In this document: piece after piece, positions 8,832 through 16,674 of the stretch
Layout of the letters: each line of letters opens with the position of its first letter
How positions within the stretch are numbered: the stretch's first letter is position 1
NCBI GenBank assembly: GCA_965279135.1
Contig: OZ257133.1
Span: 1-64,000, forward strand
Direction: 5' to 3'
Length of the DNA stretch: 64,000 bases
From: Croceimicrobium sp965279135
GTDB lineage: Bacteria > Bacteroidota > Bacteroidia > Flavobacteriales > Schleiferiaceae
Notes under the pieces: generated by a model
Told to the model about the DNA's origin: nothing
Databases searched by the model: none
What the model saw: the letters and a program-made list of their open reading frames with translations, nothing else
Translations under genes and position numbers: made by a program

Positions 8832-9638
8832 ATGAAAAACCTATTCATCGCCATTTTAGGCATCATGCCTTTCTTCGGACCACCGAATCAACCTCCGCAA
8901 GAGGACAAAGCGGTGGAAACTTTACGAAGTTTAAATCAAAAGGCCTTTAAACCGGGGGAGAAACTTGAGTATAAGATTCGATACGGTTTAATTGAAGCCG
9001 GTAAAGCTACCCTGGAGGTAAAGAAGGTAGTGAAGCGTTCCGGCCGCCCTAGTTATCATGTGGTAGGTACGGGAAGATCGGTAGGAATGACCGAATGGTT
9101 TTTTAAGACTCGTGATCGCTATGAGAGTTTTATCGATACTGAAGCATTGGTCCCTTGGGAGTTTATTCGCGATGTAAATGAAGGAGGTTACGAAATTCAA
9201 CGACATCTCATTTTTAATCAGTACAAACAAACTGTCAAGGATTTAAAGGCACCCCATAAAGGCACCTTTCGCTATGAATCCTATGCTCAGGATATGATCA
9301 GCGCCTTTTACTTCGCTCGATCCTGGGATGCTACCAAATTGAAAAAAGGGGATGAAATCACTTTCACGATGTTCCTGGATCACGAGCAATTTCCCTTCAA
9401 ATTAGTGGTATTGGGAAGGGAGATGGTAGATACGGATTTTGGTGAGATTCGCTGTTTAGCGCTAAGACCTAAGCTGCAAGAAGGAAGAGTGTTTCGGGAA
9501 GAAGAGGGAATGACCATTTACGTAAGTGATGATGCTAATAAGATTCCCATCCTAATTGAATCCTCTTTGTTTATTGGATCGATCAAAGTTGAACTAACTG
9601 ATTACAAAGGACTGCGACATAAATTGCGTTTTAAATAA
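8832..9638 (+). CDS. DUF3108 domain secreted/periplasmic protein
   Basis: A 268-residue protein. The ATG at 8832 gives MKNLFIAILGIMPFFG, a plausible export signal, whereas the upstream TTG at 8817 would add five residues before it. The body matches DUF3108: FKPGEKLEYKIRYGLIEAGKATLEV near the N-terminus, DRYESFID, the central SYAQDMISAFYFAR and the C-terminal MTIYVSDDANKIPILIES with a final beta-strand region. DUF3108 proteins are predicted to form a lipocalin-like or LolA-like envelope beta-structure; no activity is established. The tryptophan dioxygenase gene follows after 38 bases. Confidence 0.85.
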   Translation: MKNLFIAILGIMPFFGPPNQPPQEDKAVETLRSLNQKAFKPGEKLEYKIRYGLIEAGKATLEVKKVVKRSGRPSYHVVGTGRSVGMTEWFFKTRDRYESFIDTEALVPWEFIRDVNEGGYEIQRHLIFNQYKQTVKDLKAPHKGTFRYESYAQDMISAFYFARSWDATKLKKGDEITFTMFLDHEQFPFKLVVLGREMVDTDFGEIRCLALRPKLQEGRVFREEEGMTIYVSDDANKIPILIESSLFIGSIKVELTDYKGLRHKLRFK

Positions 9639-9676
9639 GGCAATTGTCTTAGCTTTACAGGGCTAAATCAATCGCC

Positions 9677-10672
9677 ATGCCCCATGACGTAAAGGTCACC
9701 CCGGAAATCCAGGAACGTCTGAATCAATTAGCCGAGAAGTATCAGGCTAGTGGTCAGGAGCTCCTGGATTTTTTGGATGGATTACTATATCAGGATTACA
9801 ATACTTATTGGGATTATATCCATTTGGATACCCTACTCAGTTTGCAAACTCCTATTACTGATATACCGGATGAGGAAATCTTTATCATGTATCATCAGAT
9901 CACTGAACTCTATTTTAAACTGAGCCTACACGAGTTTAATCAACTCGCCGAGAATCTGAACCCGACTAAGGAAGATATAATCCTGCCCCTTACCAGAGTT
10001 AATCGATACTTTGAAGCCCTAACCCGATCTTTTGGCATCATGGAAAAGGGTATGGATCGAAAGCAGTTTCTAAAATTTCGAATGTCATTAATTCCGGCAT
10101 CCGGCTTTCAGTCCGTGCAGTACCGTTTGGTAGAGATTTGCGCCACCGATATGATCAATTTGGTTGATAAGGACTATCGGGAAGGATTGAGAGCTGAAGA
10201 TCCGAGCGTTGAGCAGATGTATGAATACATCTATTGGAAGAAAGGAGCTACCATTGCAGATTCAGGACATAAGACGCTTACCTTAAAGCAGTTTGAGAAG
10301 AAGTATACGGGAATGATTATTCGCCATGCCCGCGCCTATTACCATACTAACCTTTGGCAGAAATATTTGCTCCTTTCGGAGGAAGATCAAAAAGATCAGA
10401 ACTTGCTGGATCAACTTCGATTGTTAGATCTCAATGTAAATGTTTATTGGCCTTTGCAGCATTACAAGACTGCAGTTGAATATCTGGCTAGACGCCCCGC
10501 CGACGTGAGGGCTACCGGTGGAACGAACTGGCAGAAATACCTTCCTCCGCGATTCCAAAAACGGATATTCTACCCCGATCTTTGGACTGAAAAAGAGAAG
10601 GAAGAATGGGGGAAATCGTGGGTAAATGAGGTTCTGGCCGAGGTGAGAAAAAACATGTCGACCTCACAATAA
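9677..10672 (+). CDS. kynA: tryptophan 2,3-dioxygenase family protein
   Basis: A heme enzyme that opens the indole ring of tryptophan to N-formylkynurenine, first step of the kynurenine route. The signature YHQITELYFKL begins at residue 72, and LITLTRVNRYFEAL-like and FRMSLIPASGFQSVQYR (heme/substrate region) are present. At 331 residues it is longer than the roughly 280-residue E. coli-type enzymes, as in Bacteroidota relatives. No other kynurenine-pathway gene is next to it, so catabolism or NAD synthesis cannot be inferred from context. Confidence 0.92.
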   Translation: MPHDVKVTPEIQERLNQLAEKYQASGQELLDFLDGLLYQDYNTYWDYIHLDTLLSLQTPITDIPDEEIFIMYHQITELYFKLSLHEFNQLAENLNPTKEDIILPLTRVNRYFEALTRSFGIMEKGMDRKQFLKFRMSLIPASGFQSVQYRLVEICATDMINLVDKDYREGLRAEDPSVEQMYEYIYWKKGATIADSGHKTLTLKQFEKKYTGMIIRHARAYYHTNLWQKYLLLSEEDQKDQNLLDQLRLLDLNVNVYWPLQHYKTAVEYLARRPADVRATGGTNWQKYLPPRFQKRIFYPDLWTEKEKEEWGKSWVNEVLAEVRKNMSTSQ

Positions 10673-10707
10673 TGCACTTAGCTCTTCGTTAGCCCCCCAT
10701 GGGTGCT

Positions 10708-10715
10708 TATATTTG
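10708..10715 (+). promoter_or_regulatory. -7 promoter element for the M23 peptidase gene
   Basis: TATATTTG is an exact TAnnTTTG match located 35 bases before the preferred ATG at 10751. It lies inside the longer GTG-started frame (10703), which supports the shorter start. Confidence 0.5.
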
Positions 10716-10750
10716 CGGCCCTGCAACCACCACCTACTATTACATCTCTT

Positions 10751-12073
10751 ATGCAGCGAAAAGTTAAGTTGATCCTTAGTTTACTGGTTCTCAGTATTCC
10801 ATTGGTCATACTGAATAATCTGGGAGTATTTGATCGCTTCGTTTCAGAACCCCAATTAAATCAACAGATTGAGGAGCCTGCTGCTTTACCGGAACATCAG
10901 GAAGCGCAGGTGAAGTACGGTTTACCCGTCGATTCTTTTGTACTGATCGATAATGTGATCAGCAATGGCGAAAGCTTCAGCAATATTTTACTCGATTTTG
11001 GTGTGGGCTATCCGATGATTCATCGTATTGCTACTGAATTCAAAGAGGTTTTTGATGTACGGAATCTGCGCAGTGGTAAGGATTATACCATTTTTGCTGA
11101 GAATCGCGACAGTGTGAAGGTCGCACAGTATATGGTCTATAAGCCTTCACCAATTAACTATGTGGTTTTTGATTTAAGAGATACTGGTAATGTTTACTTG
11201 GGAAAAGAGGAAGTTACTATAAGTGAACGTGAGATTAGCGGAGTGATCAGTTCTTCTCTCTATGAAAGTCTAATCGATGAAGGAGGTAGTCCGGCTTTAG
11301 CAGTTGAGATTTCAAAAGTTTATGCTTGGACGATCGACTTTTTCCGCATACAACCAGGAGACTATTTTAAACTCATTTTTGAGGAGAAGTATATTCAGGA
11401 TTCCATTCAAGTTGGCTTGGGACGGATTCTTGCAGCGGATTTCCATCATAATGGTCGATCCTTCTATTCATTCTATTACGATAATGACAGCAATTATCGC
11501 GACTATTTTGATGAGAAGGGACGCAGCTTGCGCAAGGCATTCCTAAAAGCCCCTCTCGACTTTTTCCGTATTTCTTCCCGCTTTAATCCGCGGAGATTTC
11601 ATCCGGTTTTAAAGCGAGTAAAGCCTCATTTAGGTACCGACTATGCCGCACCACATGGCACGCCTATTATGTCTACCGCTGATGGAGAAGTGATCGCCGC
11701 TTCTTACACACGTGGAAATGGTAATTATGTAAAGGTGCGCCACAACAGCACTTACACCACCCAATACCTTCACATGAGTAAGTTTGCCAAGGGGATTAAA
11801 AAGGGCAGCAGAGTTCGTCAGGGCGATGTGATTGGTTATGTAGGGAGCACCGGTTTAGCTACGGGCCCACATGTTTGCTATCGGTTTTGGGTAAATGGGC
11901 AGCAGGTTGACCCTTTACGTCAGGATTTACCGGAAGCAGAGCCCATTACTGATGAGTACATTGGCGATTACCGCAGCTTCATGAATCCATTGAAGAAGCG
12001 GATTGACGCTATTGAATTACCATTGGAGGAGCCGGAAGATCCATTGATCCGACTGGCCACCATCAATCCTTAA
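10751..12073 (+). CDS. M23 family metallopeptidase (LytM-type murein endopeptidase)
   Basis: A 440-residue envelope protein; the ATG at 10751 gives an N-terminal membrane anchor or signal (VKLILSLLVLSIPLVIL). A middle region of about 60-260 is of the type found in Bacteroidota peptidoglycan endopeptidases, followed by the M23 domain at about 280-395. Zinc ligands His293 and Asp297 (PHLGTDYAAPHGTP) are present. The final motif, normally H-x-H, reads H374-V-C376, so the third zinc ligand is cysteine. I recall this HVC form from other Bacteroidota members, so it is probably a subfamily trait rather than a lesion. Expected to cut peptide crosslinks in peptidoglycan during growth. It converges with the SDR gene, sharing 4 bases. 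Confidence 0.88.
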   Translation: MQRKVKLILSLLVLSIPLVILNNLGVFDRFVSEPQLNQQIEEPAALPEHQEAQVKYGLPVDSFVLIDNVISNGESFSNILLDFGVGYPMIHRIATEFKEVFDVRNLRSGKDYTIFAENRDSVKVAQYMVYKPSPINYVVFDLRDTGNVYLGKEEVTISEREISGVISSSLYESLIDEGGSPALAVEISKVYAWTIDFFRIQPGDYFKLIFEEKYIQDSIQVGLGRILAADFHHNGRSFYSFYYDNDSNYRDYFDEKGRSLRKAFLKAPLDFFRISSRFNPRRFHPVLKRVKPHLGTDYAAPHGTPIMSTADGEVIAASYTRGNGNYVKVRHNSTYTTQYLHMSKFAKGIKKGSRVRQGDVIGYVGSTGLATGPHVCYRFWVNGQQVDPLRQDLPEAEPITDEYIGDYRSFMNPLKKRIDAIELPLEEPEDPLIRLATINP

Positions 12074-12828
12074 GCTTTTTTATTAACGATAGTACTGCTG
12101 GCCTGATCCACACTCATTACGACCAGGTCGGCAATATTGATGTGATAAGGCCTACTAATCACGAAGGCAATGATATCGGCGATATCCTCTGCTTTTAAGG
12201 GGCGATAACCCTGATATACTTTGGCTGCTTTTTCTTTGTCTCCTTTGAAACGCACCTCGCTAAATTCGGTCTCTACTAATCCTGGATGAATAGCTCCTAC
12301 TCTGATATTATGCTGATTTAAATCCATCCGCATACCCTGATTTATGGCATCAACAGCATGCTTTGAAGCGCAATAGACGTTTCCCTTAGGATAGACTTCC
12401 TTAGCAGCGGTGGATCCGATGTTGATGATATGCCCTTCATTCCGTTTTACCATATGGGGAATGATTTCTTTGCTGACATAGAGCAGTCCTTTTACATTGA
12501 TGTCCATCATTGCGTCCCAGTCCTCAAAACTTCCTTCCTGAATGGGATCAAGACCATGGGCATTGCCGGCATTATTGATTAGTATATCCACTCTTTGAAA
12601 ATTCTCTGGTAGGTTTCGAATAGCCTGTTCTACATTTTCACGATTGCGAACATCAAATTGCAGCGTATGCACATCCGTTAGGGGTTCCAGGCTTTCTTTT
12701 ATAGAGTCTAATCTTTCCTTTCGACGGCCACAGAGGATTAAACGATAGCCTTCATTGGCCAACCTCTCGGCGGTTGCTAATCCTATACCACTCGTTGCAC
12801 CAGTTATCAGAACAGTCTTTTGCATCAT
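12070..12828 (-). CDS. SDR family oxidoreductase (YdfG-like)
   Basis: A 252-residue classical SDR: TGATSGIG cofactor motif near the N-terminus, NNAGNAHGL, catalytic Ser in IGSTAA and YCASK. The pattern and length resemble YdfG-type 3-hydroxy acid/serine dehydrogenases, but substrate assignment from sequence alone is weak. I start it at ATG 12828, one base after the recJ stop (TGA-A-ATG), rather than at 12843 inside recJ; a second ATG follows directly at 12825. The arrangement implies translational coupling to recJ. Confidence 0.88.
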   Translation of the reverse strand: MMQKTVLITGATSGIGLATAERLANEGYRLILCGRRKERLDSIKESLEPLTDVHTLQFDVRNRENVEQAIRNLPENFQRVDILINNAGNAHGLDPIQEGSFEDWDAMMDINVKGLLYVSKEIIPHMVKRNEGHIINIGSTAAKEVYPKGNVYCASKHAVDAINQGMRMDLNQHNIRVGAIHPGLVETEFSEVRFKGDKEKAAKVYQGYRPLKAEDIADIIAFVISRPYHINIADLVVMSVDQASSTIVNKKA

Positions 12829-12829
12829 T

Positions 12830-14569
12830 TCAGATATTATCAATTAGTTCATCCTCGCTTTTAAAGTCCATCACCCGCATTTGCAGATTGGATTGACCTC
12901 TAAACTCGTTAAGCTCAAGATGAAAGAGTAGAGCCAGTGAGCTAGTTCTTTGCACCAAAGGAAGTTGATCTCCCCGATTAAAAGCGATTCCATCCAGAAT
13001 AATTCCGCTTTCAGGGTCAACCAGTTGTAATTTTAAATGCTTTTGACCTTCGCCAACTGTTCTTGAACCATGATTTTGCAATCCCTTAATCAATAATAGC
13101 GGAGCTAGGTTCTCCGGTCCAAAAGGGGCAAAGTATTGCAACATTTTATGGAACTTTTTGTCCAGGTCTTCAGCGCTTACCTCCAAATCAAATAGATAGC
13201 TTGGTTGCTTTTGGTCTGGTTCAATTCGATTAGCCACACTCTTCTCGAAAGCAATTTTGAATTGGCTGAGTTGTTCCTCTTTCATGGTCATACCGGCAGC
13301 AGCAGCGTGACCTCCAAATTGGATAAGATGAGGCTCACACTCGGAGAGGGCATCATAGAGATCAAATCCTGATACTGACCTTGCTGATCCCGCCAGAACA
13401 TCCCCTGAACGAGTAAGTACCACTGTGGGTCGATAGTAACTTTCAATCAGTCGGGACGCGACAATCCCAATTACGCCTTTATGCCAGTCTTGCTGGAACA
13501 CCACGGTAGAACACGCTTCTGAGGCAATTTGATCTTCAATTTGTAGTAAGGCCTCAGCACTTATCTTTTTATCGAGCTGTTTTCTCTCCGTATTTCTACG
13601 GTCAATCTCCCTGGCGATTTCAGGAAGAGTGCTAAGATCATTACCGGTAAGCAGGTTTACGGCCATCTTTCCATGATCGAGCCGCCCAGCCGCATTGATC
13701 CTTGGCGCTAAGGTGAAGACCACATCACCAATATCAAGTCTTTTTGTATGAACCCCAGCCGCCTGAAGAAGAGCCCTGATACCCGGTGATGGATCCTCAT
13801 TAATTTTCTTTAATCCATAGTGGGCAAGTACACGATTCTCTCCGGTCATTGGTACAATGTCGGCCCCAATACTCAAAGTAAGCAGGTCTAAGCCCGGTCG
13901 AAATTCACTCTCATCCAGATCCCAGGCATTTGCTAAAGCCTGACATAATTTGAAGCCCACTCCACAGCCGCTCAATCCTTTGTAAGGATATTCACAATCT
14001 TCCCTCTTAGGGTCTAGTACGGCTACCGCTTTGGGTAGTATCGGGCCGGGATTGTGGTGATCACAAATGATGAAATCGATATCCATAGACCTGGCATAGT
14101 CTACTTTGTCTATCGCTTTGATCCCACAGTCTAGGGCGATTATCAAACTGGCTCCAATGGATTTGGCATAATCAATACCCTTGGTTGATACACCGTAGCC
14201 TTCTCGATAACGATCCGGTATATAGGTCTCAAAACGATTATAATGCTTCGTGAAGAAACCGGCCACCAGACTTACCGCGGTGGTTCCATCAACATCATAA
14301 TCACCATAAATCAAAACTTTTTCATCCTTCTTCCGCGCTTGATCGATCCTTTGCACGGCGGTGGTCATATCCTGCATTAAGAAGGGGTCATGCAGTTGAT
14401 CGAATTCAGGGCGAAAGAATTTCTTAGCTTCCTCGTAGCTAGAGATCCCGCGAATTAGAAGTAGCTCCAGAATTTTGAAATCGAGGTCAAGATCCTTCTT
14501 GAATTCAATAATCTCTTCCCGATCAACTTTTTTTCGACGGCTCCAAATAGATTGAGGTCTTACTGCCAT
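12830..14569 (-). CDS. recJ: single-stranded-DNA-specific exonuclease RecJ
   Basis: A 579-residue 5'-3' single-strand DNA exonuclease used in recombination and mismatch/base-excision repair, cytosolic. DHH-superfamily motifs are clear: DYDVDGT at 90-96, DHH at 170-172 (ICDHHNPGP), then the DHHA1 domain (ITGFDLYDAL-like, QFGGHAAAAGM near 415) and a C-terminal OB-type region (about 460-570). Length is as expected for bacterial RecJ. It is followed one base later by the SDR gene and preceded by a 165-base gap. Confidence 0.95.
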   Translation of the reverse strand: MAVRPQSIWSRRKKVDREEIIEFKKDLDLDFKILELLLIRGISSYEEAKKFFRPEFDQLHDPFLMQDMTTAVQRIDQARKKDEKVLIYGDYDVDGTTAVSLVAGFFTKHYNRFETYIPDRYREGYGVSTKGIDYAKSIGASLIIALDCGIKAIDKVDYARSMDIDFIICDHHNPGPILPKAVAVLDPKREDCEYPYKGLSGCGVGFKLCQALANAWDLDESEFRPGLDLLTLSIGADIVPMTGENRVLAHYGLKKINEDPSPGIRALLQAAGVHTKRLDIGDVVFTLAPRINAAGRLDHGKMAVNLLTGNDLSTLPEIAREIDRRNTERKQLDKKISAEALLQIEDQIASEACSTVVFQQDWHKGVIGIVASRLIESYYRPTVVLTRSGDVLAGSARSVSGFDLYDALSECEPHLIQFGGHAAAAGMTMKEEQLSQFKIAFEKSVANRIEPDQKQPSYLFDLEVSAEDLDKKFHKMLQYFAPFGPENLAPLLLIKGLQNHGSRTVGEGQKHLKLQLVDPESGIILDGIAFNRGDQLPLVQRTSSLALLFHLELNEFRGQSNLQMRVMDFKSEDELIDNI

Positions 14570-14706
14570 TAGAGCAAATTACGAAGCTTTACCAGTCGAT
14601 TACAAGTGAGTGTTTGTGAAGTGCTTAGTTTCACTATTGTTAATGGACTTCTTTAATTACTTAGATTGAACCGAAGGTATCATAGGCCTGCTATGCTTGG
14701 CGAAAT

Positions 14707-14729
14707 GGCCTTTAATCGAATTAAGGGCC
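14707..14729. terminator. hairpin downstream of the DAHP synthase gene
   Basis: A 10-base-pair hairpin (one G-T pair) with a 3-base CGA loop, GGCCTTTAAT paired with ATTAAGGGCC, begins 6 bases past the stop of the minus-strand DAHP synthase gene. It has no clear T-run on that strand, so it may be an mRNA 3'-end stabiliser rather than a true intrinsic terminator. Confidence 0.4.
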
Positions 14730-14734
14730 TCCTG

Positions 14735-15808
14735 TTAATGATGGTTTTTGATTTGAGTATCAATGGAGTATTTATGAAGCAATTGAAATAATTCATGCAC
14801 CAAATCTCCATCCAAATCCAAATCCTTTCCTTTTTGTTTGCGATTTTCCAATACTTTAAACCAGCGCTTCATTTGAAAGATTGTAGCCTGATTTTCATAT
14901 TTCACCGGACCAATGGCCTTGGATAATTCCTGTCTACGGGAAATGAGATCGAGGATTTGTTTATCCACGCCATCAATCTGTTTTCGGAGCTCCTCAAGTT
15001 TTGCGATAAAGCGTTTATCATCAATGGCTTCTTCTCGATGCTCCAAAGCTTTATAGACCAATTCCAAATCATAAGGCCGGAGTTGTTGTAAGGGATCACT
15101 CAAGGCTTTATGAGGTTCAATATGTGATTCAATCATAAACCCGTCCATACCTAAGTCCAAAGCGGATTGACAGATTTCTCCGATCAACTCACTACGTCCG
15201 GCAATATGACTAGGATCACAAATGACTGGTAGATCAGGAGCCAGGCGACGCAATTCGAAAAAGACCTCCCATTTTGGTTCGTTTCGAAAGGGTTGACTTT
15301 GATAAGCATAAAAGCCTCGGTGGATGGCGATGAGTTTATCTATCCCCGCGTTGTTAACCCGCTCCAGAGCGCCAAGCCAGAGTTTAACTTCCGGATGAAT
15401 CGGGTTTTTCACCATTACCGGGATATCCACTCCTTGCAGCGCATCGGCGATTTCTTGGATATAGAAAGGGTTAACGGTGGTTCTAGCCCCAATCCATAGG
15501 ATGTCTACCCCTGCTTTTAAGGCTTCTTCAACATGACGGGCATTAGCGATTTCCGTTGTAACGGGAAGCTGAAATTCTTCACCTGCCTGTTTCAGCCATT
15601 GCAAGGCTGGACTGCCAATACCCTCGAATGATCCTGGTTTAGTGCGGGGTTTCCAGATTCCACCTCTTAGAGCAGTAACGGTTCCGGTACGCGCCAGAGA
15701 GGCAGCTGTACTCATCATTTGCTCCTCGCTTTCTACACTACATGGTCCGGCAATTAGGAGAGGCTCCGACTTTGCCTTAAGCCAGTTCTTCCAGGGTTCA
15801 ATCTTCAT
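14735..15808 (-). CDS. bifunctional DAHP synthase / chorismate mutase
   Basis: A 357-residue fusion for aromatic amino acid synthesis. Residues about 10-255 are a class I-beta (KDO8P-synthase-like) DAHP synthase, condensing phosphoenolpyruvate and erythrose 4-phosphate: LLIAGPCSVES, GGIWKPRTKPGSFEG, WIGARTTVNPF, MVKNP and CDPSHIAG are family motifs. Residues about 265-355 are an AroQ-type helical chorismate mutase (LEELRKQIDGVDKQILDLISRRQ), converting chorismate to prephenate. This gene order in one protein is typical of Bacteroidota and suggests feedback control of the first step through the mutase domain. It is the only aromatic-pathway gene visible here. Confidence 0.95.
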   Translation of the reverse strand: MKIEPWKNWLKAKSEPLLIAGPCSVESEEQMMSTAASLARTGTVTALRGGIWKPRTKPGSFEGIGSPALQWLKQAGEEFQLPVTTEIANARHVEEALKAGVDILWIGARTTVNPFYIQEIADALQGVDIPVMVKNPIHPEVKLWLGALERVNNAGIDKLIAIHRGFYAYQSQPFRNEPKWEVFFELRRLAPDLPVICDPSHIAGRSELIGEICQSALDLGMDGFMIESHIEPHKALSDPLQQLRPYDLELVYKALEHREEAIDDKRFIAKLEELRKQIDGVDKQILDLISRRQELSKAIGPVKYENQATIFQMKRWFKVLENRKQKGKDLDLDGDLVHELFQLLHKYSIDTQIKNHH

Positions 15809-15844
15809 TAATATGCTTTAGCCTTCCTAATTAAGGTTTGAGGC

Positions 15845-16654
15845 CTATTTTGGTTCATGAAGAACCAGTAGGGGGAGTCGGGTATGATAAGCCAATTTAC
15901 TGGTCATACTACGGTGAAATAATCCTTCAATAAAACCGTAACGTTTGGAGATTGCCGCCACTACTTCCGCATTTTCTTTTTCAGCTTCGCCTGTGATAGC
16001 TTCTTCTACATTTTCGCTACGTAAGATGGTGAACTCATGCTCCACATCTCCTAGGTTATTACTGTAAAATTCTCGGCTACCTCCCTGGGGAGCAGTGCTG
16101 CTATCATTCTGAACATGTACGATATCGATTTTCGCATTGTTCACTTTAGCAAAATGCGCTAACCTCTGAATGGGCTGATCCTGAACTTTAGGGTCAAGAT
16201 CGCAGGCAAACACAATTTTGCTGATAGATTTCAGCTCAGCCTGTGGGGGTATTACCAAGACCGGTTTATCACAGTTCTGGATGACACTTGCGGCATTCGA
16301 ACCAATTAGAATTTCTTCTAATCCGCTGGCTCCTTTGGTGCCCATTACAATCATATCAATATCACCCAGCTTTGCACTTTCGGTAATCAAGCGTATGGGG
16401 TTTCCCAGACGGATTAAAGTTTTGAAGTTTAGCGGGTATTTCAGTTTCAGCTTTTTCTCCAACTCAGCCATATTGGTTTCGGCATTCTCCTTCATCACGT
16501 CAAGTAAAGAGGTGCTCATGGAACGGTCTGAGTAGGGTAAATCGTAGGCGTGGAAAACAGTTACTACGCCATTACTTTTTGCCGCTAGGTCGAATGCAAA
16601 TTCCGTAGCCAAATCGGCATTTTCGGAAAAGTCAGTAGGAAGTAAGATGTTCAT
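15845..16654 (-). CDS. tandem-domain universal stress protein
   Basis: A 269-residue cytosolic protein of two Usp domains (about 1-142 and 148-268). The first keeps the nucleotide-binding signature MGTKGASGLEEILIGSNA followed by KPVLVIPP; the second is degenerate (SKRYGFIEGLFHRSMTSKLAYHT), suggesting ATP binding only in the first. Usp proteins are induced by stress and starvation. It lies 20 bases downstream of maeB, so it may be co-transcribed with it. Confidence 0.9.
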   Translation of the reverse strand: MNILLPTDFSENADLATEFAFDLAAKSNGVVTVFHAYDLPYSDRSMSTSLLDVMKENAETNMAELEKKLKLKYPLNFKTLIRLGNPIRLITESAKLGDIDMIVMGTKGASGLEEILIGSNAASVIQNCDKPVLVIPPQAELKSISKIVFACDLDPKVQDQPIQRLAHFAKVNNAKIDIVHVQNDSSTAPQGGSREFYSNNLGDVEHEFTILRSENVEEAITGEAEKENAEVVAAISKRYGFIEGLFHRSMTSKLAYHTRLPLLVLHEPK

Positions 16655-16674
16655 TTTAAGAGGTTTAGATTTGT

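Noticed and set aside
10703..10750. Longer GTG start for the M23 peptidase
   Set aside because: The added 16 residues have no signal-like pattern and contain the -7 promoter box; the ATG at 10751 gives a proper membrane signal.
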